Assembly: GCF_014873495.1 (NCBI RefSeq) | Contig: NZ_JADBGF010000001.1 | Location: 2,108,001 to 2,172,000 of the forward strand | Direction: 5' to 3' | DNA: 64,000 nt | Source of the DNA: Streptomyces stelliscabiei | GTDB lineage: Bacteria; Actinomycetota; Actinomycetes; Streptomycetales; Streptomycetaceae | In this document: positions 1 to 7,584 of the stretch, one piece after another | Position numbering within the stretch: position 1 is the first letter of the stretch | Layout: every line of letters starts with the position of its first letter | Program-made: the position numbers and the translations under genes | The notes under the pieces: generated by a model | Told to the model about the DNA's origin: nothing | Databases searched by the model: none | The model's input: only the letters and a program-made list of their open reading frames with translations

Positions 1-89
1 GCGAGCGAGCCGGGGAGCCTGCGACGCAGGGCACCCGTTCTCGCGGAGGGTCCCGGGGCCGGGGTGATCTCGGTGGCCTGTGCGCTCAT
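1..89 (-). CDS. Sugar ABC transporter permease, second subunit (5' fragment)
   Basis: Only the first 29 codons lie in the window; the gene runs off the left edge. The ATG at 87-89 overlaps the TGA stop of the upstream permease (ATGA), the arrangement expected for the MalG-type partner of a MalF-type permease in a carbohydrate (CUT1) transporter. The visible N-terminus is a Pro/Ala/Arg-rich cytoplasmic leader with no membrane segment yet, as is usual for these permeases. The assignment comes from position and translational coupling, not from a recognisable motif. It would form the membrane channel with the neighbouring permease. Confidence 0.6.
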   Translation of the reverse strand, partial: MSAQATEITPAPGPSARTGALRRRLPGSL

Positions 90-1087
90 CAGGCACCCTC
101 CTCGTAGTGCACCCAGCGCTTCTGGGACCAGAACAGCACCGCCGTCACCAGGGCGACCGCGACCAGCAGCAGCCAGGCCATGGCGGAGGCCAGACCCATC
201 CGGCTGTTCTCGAAGCCCTGGACGTACAGATAACAGGTGTAGACCATGGAGCCGTCGGCCGGACCGCAGGCATTGCCTCCGGCGCCGCCGCCGACGATGT
301 ACGCCGAGCTGAAGATCTGGAACGAGTGGATCGTCTCCAGCAGGACGTTGAAGAAGAGGACCGGGGAGATCATCGGCAGGGTGATGTTCCAGAAGCGCCG
401 CCAGGGGCCCGCCCCGTCGACCTCGGCGGCCTCGTACAGCTCACGCGGGACCTGCTTGAGACCGGCGAGGAAGATGACCATGGGGGCGCCGAACTGCCAG
501 ACGGTGAGCGCCACCAGGCTGTAGATGATCATTTCCGGGTCGCCGGTCCAGCCACCGACGTCGATGCCGACGATCTGCTGCGTGCGGTCGACGATCGCGT
601 CGTCGGAGAAGATCGCCTTCCAGACGATCGCGATGGAGACGCTGGCGCCGATCAGCGACGGCGCGTAGAAGGCGGCCCGGTAGAAGGCCTGTCCACGCCG
701 TTTCTGGGCCAGGAGCAGCGCCACGCCGAGGGCCGCGATCAGCTTCAGGGGTGTGCCGACGACGACGTACCAGAGGGTGACCCGCACCGAGTGGCGCCAG
801 CGCGGGTCGGCGAACATCTCGGAGAAGTTGTCGAGGCCGATCCACCTGGGCGCGTCGAACAGGTTGTAGTCGGTGAAGGCGAAGTAGAGCGAGGCGATCA
901 TCGGGCCTGCCGTGAGCAGCAGGAAACCGGCGATCCAGGGGGACATGAAGAGATAGCCGGCCAGGTTCTCCCGGCGGCCCCGCCGCTTGAGTGCGGCGGG
1001 GCGGGGAGCCTTGGCCGGACGGTGCCGCGGCTCGGAGTCCTTGGTCAGGTCCTCCGTCGCAGGGGCGTGTGTCACGGCGGTTCCCAT
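89..1087 (-). CDS. Carbohydrate ABC transporter permease (MalF type)
   Basis: A 332-residue inner-membrane permease of a CUT1 sugar importer. After a basic cytoplasmic N-terminus, the first membrane helix carries the conserved GYLFMSPWIAGFLLLTAGPM pattern, and about six helices follow. The EAA loop that contacts the ATPase is visible at about residues 215-235 (ELYEAAEVDGAGPWRRFWNI). The start ATG overlaps the stop of the binding-protein gene (ATGA), so the two are translationally coupled. No ATPase gene is in view; streptomycetes often use a shared MsiK-type ATPase, which is an inference here. The substrate cannot be named from sequence. Confidence 0.9.
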   Translation of the reverse strand: MGTAVTHAPATEDLTKDSEPRHRPAKAPRPAALKRRGRRENLAGYLFMSPWIAGFLLLTAGPMIASLYFAFTDYNLFDAPRWIGLDNFSEMFADPRWRHSVRVTLWYVVVGTPLKLIAALGVALLLAQKRRGQAFYRAAFYAPSLIGASVSIAIVWKAIFSDDAIVDRTQQIVGIDVGGWTGDPEMIIYSLVALTVWQFGAPMVIFLAGLKQVPRELYEAAEVDGAGPWRRFWNITLPMISPVLFFNVLLETIHSFQIFSSAYIVGGGAGGNACGPADGSMVYTCYLYVQGFENSRMGLASAMAWLLLVAVALVTAVLFWSQKRWVHYEEGA

Positions 1088-2376
1088 CAGCTGCCGAGAG
1101 CCGTCTTCGACTCGGTGAAGAACTGCTTGACGGCGTCGTCCACCGAGCGCGTGCCCAGGCCGAGTTCCTCGCCGATGCGCAGGAACGCGGCCTCACAGAT
1201 GTCCGCGCCGTTCGGGTGCGGGGTGATGGGCTCCAGGACACCGGAGGCGACGAGGGACTCCTCGTACGCGGCGATCGCCTTGTTGACCGGGTCGGTCGGC
1301 TTGAACGCGTCGTACTGGGCCTGGGTCGCCGGCACCCCGCGGTCGTATCCCATGATCTTGGCGACCTCGGGTTCGTGCACCATGAAGTCGATGAACTGGG
1401 CGACTTCCTTGGGGTGCTGGGTGCGCTTGGACGCGCTGAGCATGAGGGAGCCGAGGTACTGGCCGGTCTTCTTGCCGTCGGTGGTGGGGATGGGGGCCAG
1501 GCCGTACTCGCTCTTGCCCTCGGCGGAGTAACGGACGGTGAAGTTGTCCCAGGTGAACTCACCGGCGGCGAGTTCCGCGGCGACCGCCGACTTGGGCTTG
1601 ATCTGGGCGACCTTCTTCGGGTCGGCGTAGAGGCCCTCCTCGATGCCCTTCCTGGCCTTCGACCACCACTGCTTCAGATCCGCCTCGGTGAAGCCGAGCC
1701 CGTCCTCGGTGAAGAACGCCTTGCCGTTCTGGCGCAGGTAGAGGTCGTAGAGGTACATGACGCCGTACATGCCGCTGTCGCCGGCGCGCCCCGTCTTGTC
1801 GCGGATCTTCTTCATCCCGGCGTCGAAGTCGTCCCAGGTCCAGCCCTGCTCCGGCTTCACCCCGGACTTGGTGTAGACGGGCTTGTCGATCACCAGGGCC
1901 ATCGAGTTGGACCCGACCGGCACTCCGAGCAGCTTTCCGTCGACCTCGCCGAACTTCTCCAGGCCCGCTCTGAAACCCTCCAACGACAGGTGGCCCGCTT
2001 CGACCTGGGGGCCGAGATCGAGCAGCACATTCTTCGCGTCGTATTTCCGAAGGAAACCGATGGCATTCTGGAACACGTCCGGCGGATTTCCACCGGAGGC
2101 CTGGGTGTTGAACTTCTTCCAGAAGTCGGGATAGGGCTGGAAGTCGGTCTTGACCTTGATCTTCGGGTACTTCTTCTCGAAAAGCGCGATGGTCTTCTTG
2201 ATGCGCTCCGCGCGGTCCTCGGCACCCCACCAGGCGTAACGGATCGTCACCGTCCCGTCTCCCGCGCCACTGCCGCCGCCGCAGGCCGTGGCGGTCGCCC
2301 CCAGCCCCGCGACGGCCAGTGAGGCTCCGGCCGCCTTGAGGACCGTCCGCCTCTCAACGTTCCTGTTCTGCTGCAT
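1087..2376 (-). CDS. Extracellular sugar-binding lipoprotein of ABC transporter
   Basis: A 429-residue family 1 solute-binding protein, first gene of the operon. The N-terminus has twin arginines (R9, R10) before a hydrophobic stretch and a lipobox ending ATAC, with the lipidated cysteine at residue 32, so it is probably exported folded by the Tat system and anchored outside the membrane. The mature part has the typical early motif TIRYAWWGAEDRAERI and long alternating segments of the family. It would capture an oligosaccharide or monosaccharide and hand it to the two permeases encoded just downstream. Two LacI-type operators lie 35-60 bases upstream of the ATG. Confidence 0.92.
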   Translation of the reverse strand: MQQNRNVERRTVLKAAGASLAVAGLGATATACGGGSGAGDGTVTIRYAWWGAEDRAERIKKTIALFEKKYPKIKVKTDFQPYPDFWKKFNTQASGGNPPDVFQNAIGFLRKYDAKNVLLDLGPQVEAGHLSLEGFRAGLEKFGEVDGKLLGVPVGSNSMALVIDKPVYTKSGVKPEQGWTWDDFDAGMKKIRDKTGRAGDSGMYGVMYLYDLYLRQNGKAFFTEDGLGFTEADLKQWWSKARKGIEEGLYADPKKVAQIKPKSAVAAELAAGEFTWDNFTVRYSAEGKSEYGLAPIPTTDGKKTGQYLGSLMLSASKRTQHPKEVAQFIDFMVHEPEVAKIMGYDRGVPATQAQYDAFKPTDPVNKAIAAYEESLVASGVLEPITPHPNGADICEAAFLRIGEELGLGTRSVDDAVKQFFTESKTALGS

Positions 2377-2410
2377 GGTTGAGCCTCCCCGCGACGTTGC
2401 GTCCGCGCCA

Positions 2411-2436
2411 TGAATCGTTTCAAGTAAGCGCTTGCT
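2411..2436 (-). promoter_or_regulatory. Two abutting LacI-family operator-like palindromes
   Basis: Two dyads sit side by side upstream of the sugar operon. TGAATCGTTTCA (2411-2422) has perfect outer arms around a central CG. AGTAAGCGCTTGCT (2423-2436) has one mismatch around a central GCGC. Both shapes are classical for LacI/CcpA-family repressors of sugar operons. The cognate repressor gene is not in the window. Confidence 0.6.
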
Positions 2437-2867
2437 GGCACAAGGTACGGAGAGCCTCAGGAGACGTCAATGATTCGGACAGGAATTGATGGAAAGCGGT
2501 CTCACCCCCGCACCCGGGGCGCCGAGGTCGCAGGTGACGGTCGGTCAACCGTATGCGCAGGTCGGAGAGTTGCGATCGACGGGCCGAACGCGACGGACGT
2601 CGAGGAGCGGTGAACCGGAGAGACGGAAAGGAGTCAGTGGGGCACCCCCGGGCTTTTCTCGCCGAACCCACCCGGGACCATGGCGGACCAGCCGGGCACC
2701 GCCCCCGGCCGAGGGCGAGGAGGAACTGGATCCGGCCAAATTCGAACTCACCCGAGGGCGCCACCGCAGCCACCCGGAACCGTCGAGGGGCCCGGACCGG
2801 GCCTCGGGCCTCCACCATTCCTAAGGCTCGCGCAGGTGCCGACAGGCATGTGTACCGACGACGAAAA
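2437..2867. other. Gene-free stretch upstream of the sugar operon
   Basis: About 430 bases between the sugar-operon operators and the tRNA-Val terminator. Open frames exist on both strands but have unnatural compositions (Arg/Pro/Gly rich in all frames), no ribosome-binding site and no family motif. I see no gene, tRNA or strong hairpin here. Confidence 0.5.
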
Positions 2868-2901
2868 GCGGCCCGGTCCATGTTTCCATGGACCGGGCCG
2901 C
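2863..2901 (-). terminator. Rho-independent terminator after tRNA-Val
   Basis: A perfect 15-base-pair stem (2868-2882 with 2887-2901) closes a four-base loop. Read on the minus strand it is followed directly by TTTT (2864-2867). It lies just 3' of the minus-strand tRNA-Val and would end its transcript. Confidence 0.85.
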
Positions 2902-2911
2902 CGTCATCCGG

Positions 2912-2983
2912 TGGGCGATACTGGGTTCGAACCAGTGACCTCTTCGGTGTGAACGAAGCGCTCTCCCACTGAGCTAATCGCCC
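2912..2983 (-). tRNA. tRNA-Val (anticodon CAC)
   Basis: A 72-base cloverleaf on the minus strand. The acceptor arms GGGCGAT and ATCGCCC pair perfectly. The anticodon stem CTTCG/CGAAG encloses the loop TTCACAC, giving anticodon CAC, and the T-arm carries GGTTCGAACCC. The discriminator is A. The 3' CCA is not encoded in full. It would read GUG codons, the commonest valine codon together with GUC in this genome type. Confidence 0.97.
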
Positions 2984-3061
2984 GGACGCAGGAAGAACAT
3001 TACCCCATGTCAGCGGGTGCCCCCGACCACGCTCGCCGCCATTGCGCCGGCCCGCCGCCGA

Positions 3062-3541
3062 TCACTGGTCCTTGATGTTCCAGGGCATCTCGAAGCCGAA
3101 CTTCCAGACATAGAAACCGACCAGCACGGCCACGATCACCAGGCCGATCGACGTCAGAATGATGTTGCGGCGCCGGACCCTGGGGTCGAGGGCGCGCTGG
3201 GTGGCCTCCGAGACCTTCCGCTTGGTCCAGCGGAGCACCAGCTGGGCCCAGACGAACTCCGTCGCCCAGATCGCCATGCCCCCGAAGATCACGAGCCAGC
3301 CGGGGCCGGGCAGCGGAAGCATGATCACTCCCGCGACGACCACCGCGAGGCCGACGACGAAGACAGCCACCTGCCAGCTCACGTGCAGCATCCGCCGCGC
3401 CTTGACGAATTCCGGCGCACGAGATCCGAGCGGCGCTTCGTTCTTGGCCACATCGGCCTCACAGTTCGCTACGTCCGTGTCACTCTTCGTTCCGTCGGCC
3501 GCCACACCGACCTCCCCCGTTCCGTGACTCCCCGTGTCCAT
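3062..3541 (-). CDS. TIGR02611-type PGPGW transmembrane protein
   Basis: A 159-residue membrane protein of the actinobacterial PGPGW family. The first hydrophobic segment runs into the diagnostic LPLPGPGWLVIFGG motif and continues through a second helix; a third helix (IILTSIGLVIVAVLVGFYVW) sits near the C-terminus after a basic loop. Its function is unknown. I chose the ATG at 3541 because TAGGG lies nine bases ahead; a GTG 51 bases upstream would add 17 residues without a convincing ribosome site. It stands alone, transcribed away from ssgB. Confidence 0.85.
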   Translation of the reverse strand: MDTGSHGTGEVGVAADGTKSDTDVANCEADVAKNEAPLGSRAPEFVKARRMLHVSWQVAVFVVGLAVVVAGVIMLPLPGPGWLVIFGGMAIWATEFVWAQLVLRWTKRKVSEATQRALDPRVRRRNIILTSIGLVIVAVLVGFYVWKFGFEMPWNIKDQ

Positions 3542-3732
3542 ACGGCCAAACCCTACCGGAGAGAAACCGGTCACCGGAATGGTCGTACCCACCGAAGACG
3601 GTCTCGGCCGGATGAGCTACCAAAAGCAACGCAAAACTCCCAGAGGGGTTTACAACGGCACCGTAGGTGGCATGTCGATTTCGCCGACGTGCGAATCCCC
3701 GAGCGCACACTGAGCGAAAGGCCTTGGCGCTT

Positions 3733-4146
3733 ATGAACACCACGGTCAGCTGCGAGCTGCACCTGCGCCTCGTTGTGTCGAGCGAGTCCTCACTGCCTGT
3801 TCCCGCGGGACTGCGGTATGACACGGCCGATCCCTACGCCGTGCACGCCACCTTCCACACCGGAGCAGAGGAAACGGTCGAATGGGTGTTCGCCCGCGAC
3901 CTCCTCGCCGAGGGCCTGCACCGGCCCACCGGCACCGGCGACGTCCGTGTCTGGCCGTCCCGCAGCCACGGCCAGGGCGTCGTGTGCATCGCCCTGAGCT
4001 CCCCGGAGGGCGAAGCCCTCCTCGAAGCCCCGGCGCGAGCCCTGGAGTCCTTCCTGAAGCGCACAGACGCCGCCGTGCCACCCGGCACGGAGCACCGGCA
4101 CTTCGACCTCGATCAGGAGCTCTCGCACATCCTGGCCGAAAGCTAG
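3733..4146 (+). CDS. ssgB: Sporulation-specific cell division protein SsgB
   Basis: A 137-residue SsgA-like protein that I recognise as SsgB, the archetypal and best conserved member. The start MNTTVSCELHLRLVVSSES, the block YDTADPYAVHATFHTGAEETVEW shared by the family (written here only as landmarks DPYAV and TVEWVFARDLL), and the end ELSHILAES are all characteristic. SsgB is known to recruit FtsZ to future septum sites in sporulating aerial hyphae and is cytoplasmic, membrane-associated through SsgA. It is monocistronic here, with about 140 bases of upstream spacer. In S. coelicolor ssgB is reported to depend on the stress/development sigma factor SigH; a GTTT...GTAGG pair at 3648-3667 could fit such a promoter but is weak. 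Confidence 0.97.
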   Translation: MNTTVSCELHLRLVVSSESSLPVPAGLRYDTADPYAVHATFHTGAEETVEWVFARDLLAEGLHRPTGTGDVRVWPSRSHGQGVVCIALSSPEGEALLEAPARALESFLKRTDAAVPPGTEHRHFDLDQELSHILAES

Positions 4147-4445
4147 GGCGAGGCCCCCACAGAGCCGCCCGGCGCCGTCCACTCGGGGAGACGGCTCGGG
4201 CCAAGACAACCGAATACGGCTTCAGGCCGACCCAACGACGCCGTCGTCGCGGACCTCCGCGCGGCGGCGTCCTGGTGCCGTCACCGAATGTGACGAGAGC
4301 CGGGCACCAAGCGGGTCCCTGGCCCGTTCCGCTCGTGCCGGGGTGCTCCGGGCCGGTTCGCACCGGCCCACCGCCTCGCCGAGCGATTACCATCGGCCAG
4401 CATCGGCGGGCGCCCGCCCGACCCACGCAGGCCAGGGAGCGAAAC
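4147..4445. other. Intergenic region ssgB - CGNR gene
   Basis: About 300 bases with no convincing reading frame, RNA gene or terminator. A GC-rich imperfect inverted repeat occurs around 4240-4270 (CCGTCGTCGCGG ... CCGCGCGGCGG), which may end the ssgB transcript, but there is no T-tract. The promoter and leader of the CGNR gene should lie in the last 100 bases. Confidence 0.4.
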
Positions 4446-5006
4446 GTGCTGATCACCCACGACACCCGGTGTTCCCTCGATGCCGTGGTGGATCTGGTGA
4501 ACACCGCGCCGGACGACGAGACGGCGACCGACGAGCTCGCGACCGTCGCGGCGCTCGCCGACTTCGTACAAAAGCACGACATCAGCGATGTCGGGGTGCT
4601 GTCCGAGTTCGACCTCGCGGCCGTGCGCCGGGTCCGCGGCCGGTTCGCGGAGATCTTCGCGGCAGCCGAGCCGGCCTCGGCCGCCTCGGTCATCAACGAG
4701 CTGATCGCCGCGGCGGGCACCACCCCCCGCCTCACCGACCACGACGGCTACGACTGGCATGTGCACTACTTCGCGCCCGGCGCGTCGCTCGCCGACCACC
4801 TCTCCGCCGACTGCGGCATGGCGCTGGCCTTCTTCGTGGTCGCCGGGGAGCAGGAGCGGCTGCGTCGCTGTGAGGCCCCCGACTGCCGGCGCGCCTTCGT
4901 CGACCTCTCGCGCAATCGCTCGCGCCGCTACTGCGACAGTCGCACCTGCGGAAACCGCCTGCACGTGGCCGCCTACCGGGCTCGCCGCAAGGAGGCGGCC
5001 GGCTGA
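4446..5006 (+). CDS. CGNR zinc-finger/ABATE-domain protein
   Basis: A 186-residue protein with an N-terminal helical ABATE-like domain (LDAVVDLVNT, about residues 11-20) and a C-terminal CGNR zinc finger. The four zinc ligands are visible as C142-x4-C147 and C163-x4-C168, the last running into CGNR, followed by a basic tail (YRARRKEAAG). Such proteins are thought to bind DNA and are common in actinobacteria; no target is known. The GTG start at 4446 is preceded by AGGGAG, which decides it over longer in-frame readings that overlap ssgB. It is separated from ssgB by 299 bases in which I see no gene. Confidence 0.88.
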   Translation: MLITHDTRCSLDAVVDLVNTAPDDETATDELATVAALADFVQKHDISDVGVLSEFDLAAVRRVRGRFAEIFAAAEPASAASVINELIAAAGTTPRLTDHDGYDWHVHYFAPGASLADHLSADCGMALAFFVVAGEQERLRRCEAPDCRRAFVDLSRNRSRRYCDSRTCGNRLHVAAYRARRKEAAG

Positions 5007-5115
5007 GCCGTCGGTCGGCCCCGAACGCTGAGATCGACACGGGCTCCGGGGTCGAGCACGGGGACGGAGACTGACGGAGCCCTCGACGGATGACGCCAGG
5101 GGCTCCGTTTACGGA

Positions 5116-5268
5116 TCAGAGCATCAGCAGATCGTGCAGTGACGCCATGAGCAGCAGGCAGCCGATCACCGCTAGGAAGATCATCAGCGGTGGCTGGGAG
5201 AGCGCGAAGAGACAACCTCGCCGCTCCTTGGATGGGGCGACGGTGTCGCTCTGTGTTGTGTCCAGCAT
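5116..5268 (-). CDS. Small membrane protein, 50 residues
   Basis: A short frame that length cut-offs would miss. It starts MLDTTQSDTV, has a basic patch (SKERRG) and then one long hydrophobic segment (about residues 20-44, including PPLMIFLAVIGCLLLM) and ends HDLLML. The soluble acidic N-terminus, positive-inside charges and single helix look like a genuine single-pass protein. Bases GGCGAG precede the ATG. It lies alone between the convergent CGNR gene and a minus-strand membrane protein. Its function is unknown. A 132-residue frame overlapping it in another phase has a non-protein-like composition and I reject it. Confidence 0.6.
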   Translation of the reverse strand: MLDTTQSDTVAPSKERRGCLFALSQPPLMIFLAVIGCLLLMASLHDLLML

Positions 5269-5468
5269 CTCGCCGCGATGATGACGCAGCGGAGACCCTC
5301 CGCGCGATCAACCCACCCGGAATGACGGAGAGTTCGCCAATATCCACAACGTACGGAGCGAACGTGATCACTTCGGGGTCGCCGCCCGACCTACTGTGTC
5401 GTTTCAGTCCGGAGCCCCCCGGTTCCCTGCGGAGCCCCTTCGGTGGCCGGACCTCGCCCTCCCCCGGG

Positions 5469-5924
5469 TCAGATGCCGTGCTTCTTCAGGATCGCCTCGA
5501 TGTCGCTGAAGTCGTCCCCCGCCGCCGCACCCGAGCCACCGGCCCGGGGCGCCGCCGCGGGACGGGCCGCCGGCCGTGACCCCTGCCCCAGCGAGGGCGC
5601 CGAGGCCGCCGGGGCTATCGCACCCGTGCGGGACGCCTTGGCCTCCTTGCGGTCCTTCCCGGAAGCCTGGCGGCGGCGCTCCACTGCGCGGGTGGTCATG
5701 AACAGGAACCAGGCGGCCCCGAGCACTCCGAAACCGGCCCACGCGGTCGGGCTGAACGCGGTGTCGGCCAGCCACTCGACGACACCGGTCATCACCAGAC
5801 CGAGGGGCACGAGGGAGTAGGCGGCGATACGGGCCGCCCTGAGGAAACGCTTCCGGTACGCCGTGATCGCGGCGATGCCCAGGCCTGCCGCGGAGACGGC
5901 GGCACAGACGGTCTCGGCAATCAT
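5469..5924 (-). CDS. Small membrane protein with disordered tail
   Basis: A 151-residue protein. Residues about 1-21 form a hydrophobic N-terminal segment, followed by the basic AYRKRFLRAARI and two further helices (YSLVPLGLVMTGVVEW and AWAGFGVLGAAWFLFM). A basic then Ala/Pro/Gly-rich cytoplasmic tail follows, ending in a short conserved-looking acidic/amphipathic peptide (DDFSDIEAILKKHGI). The composition of the tail suggests a docking peptide on a flexible linker, which is inference. It is divergent from the DsbA-like gene, with 159 bases between the starts. I do not recognise a named family. Confidence 0.75.
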   Translation of the reverse strand: MIAETVCAAVSAAGLGIAAITAYRKRFLRAARIAAYSLVPLGLVMTGVVEWLADTAFSPTAWAGFGVLGAAWFLFMTTRAVERRRQASGKDRKEAKASRTGAIAPAASAPSLGQGSRPAARPAAAPRAGGSGAAAGDDFSDIEAILKKHGI

Positions 5925-6083
5925 CCGGTCCTCCAGGCGGTGCGCGGTCGGTCGGTCTCGTTGCGTCCCTTCCATCCTGCACCGCCACGCGTCCGATATG
6001 CCATGGTCCGGGGAGACCTCAGGGACATCTCCGGGTCCCCTCGGGGTCGGCCCCGGCTCCGGGCAGCTGGAAGACTGATCTCC

Positions 6084-6602
6084 ATGAGCGACTCCTCCCC
6101 CCTGCCGACCGCCGTCGTCCTGGACGTCTGGTGCGAACTCCAGTGTTCCGACTGCCGCGGCGCCCTCGACGACATCCGCGCGCTGCGGGCCCGCTACGGC
6201 GACCGGCTGGACGTGCGGCTGCGGCACTTCCCGCTGGAGAAGCACAAGCACGCCTTCGCAGCCGCCCAGGCCGCCGAGGAGGCCGCGGAGCAGGGGCGGG
6301 CGTGGCCGTACGTCGAGGCCGTGCTCGGGCGGGTCGAGGAGCTGGACCGGACCGGAGAGCCGTTCCTCGTCGAGGTCGCCCGGGAACTCGGTCTGGACGC
6401 CGAGGAGTTCGACACCGCGCTCATCGACGGCCGGCACATCCTGATCGTCGACGCCGACCAGGCCGAGGGCAAGGCGATCGGTGTGACGGGCACCCCCACG
6501 TACGTCATCGGCGGCGAGCGCCTCGACGGCGGCAAGAGCCAGACCGGGCTGCGCGAGCGGATCGAGGAGATCGCCGACCGACTGCTGGCCGGAGACGCCT
6601 GA
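6084..6602 (+). CDS. DsbA/FrnE-like thioredoxin-fold protein
   Basis: A 172-residue thioredoxin-fold protein. The first strand ends in a C-x2-C redox site, C21-S-D-C24, with an extra cysteine at residue 17. The helical insertion typical of DsbA-type folds follows, and the cis-proline loop is the TGTPTYVIGG motif at about residues 138-147. There is no signal peptide, so it acts in the cytoplasm, as FrnE-type proteins do. A role in disulfide reduction or isomerisation is likely from the fold; the substrate is unknown. It converges on the GNAT gene that follows. Confidence 0.85.
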   Translation: MSDSSPLPTAVVLDVWCELQCSDCRGALDDIRALRARYGDRLDVRLRHFPLEKHKHAFAAAQAAEEAAEQGRAWPYVEAVLGRVEELDRTGEPFLVEVARELGLDAEEFDTALIDGRHILIVDADQAEGKAIGVTGTPTYVIGGERLDGGKSQTGLRERIEEIADRLLAGDA

Positions 6603-6706
6603 CACCGGCCAGCCGCGAGGGCCCCGCGAGGATCCGCGGCGCCCTTCCGTGTCCGCCGCCCCCTACCGCCACGCCCCCGCCGCCACGCGCCCGCACCTCA
6701 CCGCCG

Positions 6707-7531
6707 TCAGAGCAGGGGCTTGGACAGATGGTGGGCCGTCGTCTCGTAGCCGAGGGAGTCGTACAGGCACTCGGCCCGGGCGTTGCCCGCGAAGACGTTG
6801 AGTGCGATGGCGGTCTTCCCGGCCGCCACGGCCTGGGCCTCGGCCAGCAGCATGAGCGAGCGGCCGTGGCCGCGACCCCGGTGCGCGGCGTCCGCCTCCA
6901 CGTCGTAGACGAAGGCGGCGTCGTCGGCCAGCGACAGCCACAGCGTGCCGACCCTCGTGCCCTCGTGCTCCAGCACGCTGCACAGGTTGTGAGCGGAGGC
7001 CACTCCGCGCGGCAGGCACCGCACGTAGTCGTCGGCTGCCCTGGCGTACGCCTCCGCATCGGGCACACCACGGGTGATCAGGTCCTGGGCGTAGCCCTCC
7101 AGCCCGGCCTCCTTCCAGAGTTCGTACTCGGCCTCGGTCATGGGCCGGCCCCGGCTGCCCTCGGGCAGTGCGGGCGGGGTGCCGTCGAGGGGCTTGCGCA
7201 TGCTGCGGTTGCGCAGGACGTAGCCGAGCGCCTGGGTCAGGCGCAGCGCGGGCTCGGCGTCCGCCGGGACGGACGCCTCGATCCGCCGGCAGCCCCAGCC
7301 CCGGGCCACCTCCTCGGCGGCGAGCGCGGCCACCGTGGCCCGGCCGCGCCGCCGGTCGGGTTCGTCGATGCGCAGATTTAGGATCCGGGCGGCCGAGGAA
7401 CCGGGTCCGGGGCGCGTACCGAGGTGGATCTCGCCTGCGGGACGGCTGTTCACGCACACCTGGTAGCGGCGCGAACGGACTCCGTCGGCGGCGTGCTGAA
7501 GCGGCTCGATGGGCCGCAGGGTGGTGGTCAT
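6707..7531 (-). CDS. Tandem GNAT-family N-acetyltransferase
   Basis: A 274-residue protein with two acetyltransferase halves. The N-terminal half carries a degraded acetyl-CoA loop (DEPDRRRGRATVAALA) and the C-terminal half the fuller version (AAHRGRGHGRSLMLLAEAQA) followed by NARAECLYDSLGYE. Only the second half has the intact R/Q-x-x-G-x-G/A signature, so it is probably the catalytic one. The substrate is unknown. I chose ATG 7531; an upstream frame continues 57 bases to another start without a better ribosome site. It lies 53 bases downstream of pabC on the same strand and could be cotranscribed. Confidence 0.85.
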   Translation of the reverse strand: MTTTLRPIEPLQHAADGVRSRRYQVCVNSRPAGEIHLGTRPGPGSSAARILNLRIDEPDRRRGRATVAALAAEEVARGWGCRRIEASVPADAEPALRLTQALGYVLRNRSMRKPLDGTPPALPEGSRGRPMTEAEYELWKEAGLEGYAQDLITRGVPDAEAYARAADDYVRCLPRGVASAHNLCSVLEHEGTRVGTLWLSLADDAAFVYDVEADAAHRGRGHGRSLMLLAEAQAVAAGKTAIALNVFAGNARAECLYDSLGYETTAHHLSKPLL

Positions 7532-7584
7532 CAGGGGTGTTCTACCCGCCACGGTGCGTGGAGTCTGCCGAATATCCGCGGCCG

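Noticed and set aside
80..1531. Long open frame on the plus strand opposite the sugar permease and binding protein
   Set aside because: It is the mirror of two well-supported minus-strand genes; composition is His/Asp/Arg/Gly-rich with no family motif, as usual for antisense frames in high-GC DNA.
2486..2972. Overlapping frames of 90-140 codons between the sugar operon and tRNA-Val
   Set aside because: They run through the terminator and tRNA gene, with non-protein-like composition.
4973..5371. 132-residue minus-strand frame overlapping the 50-residue protein
   Set aside because: Overlaps the end of the CGNR gene, has an Arg/Ser/Ala-rich composition in the overlap and lacks a ribosome site; the 50-residue frame looks like a real membrane protein.
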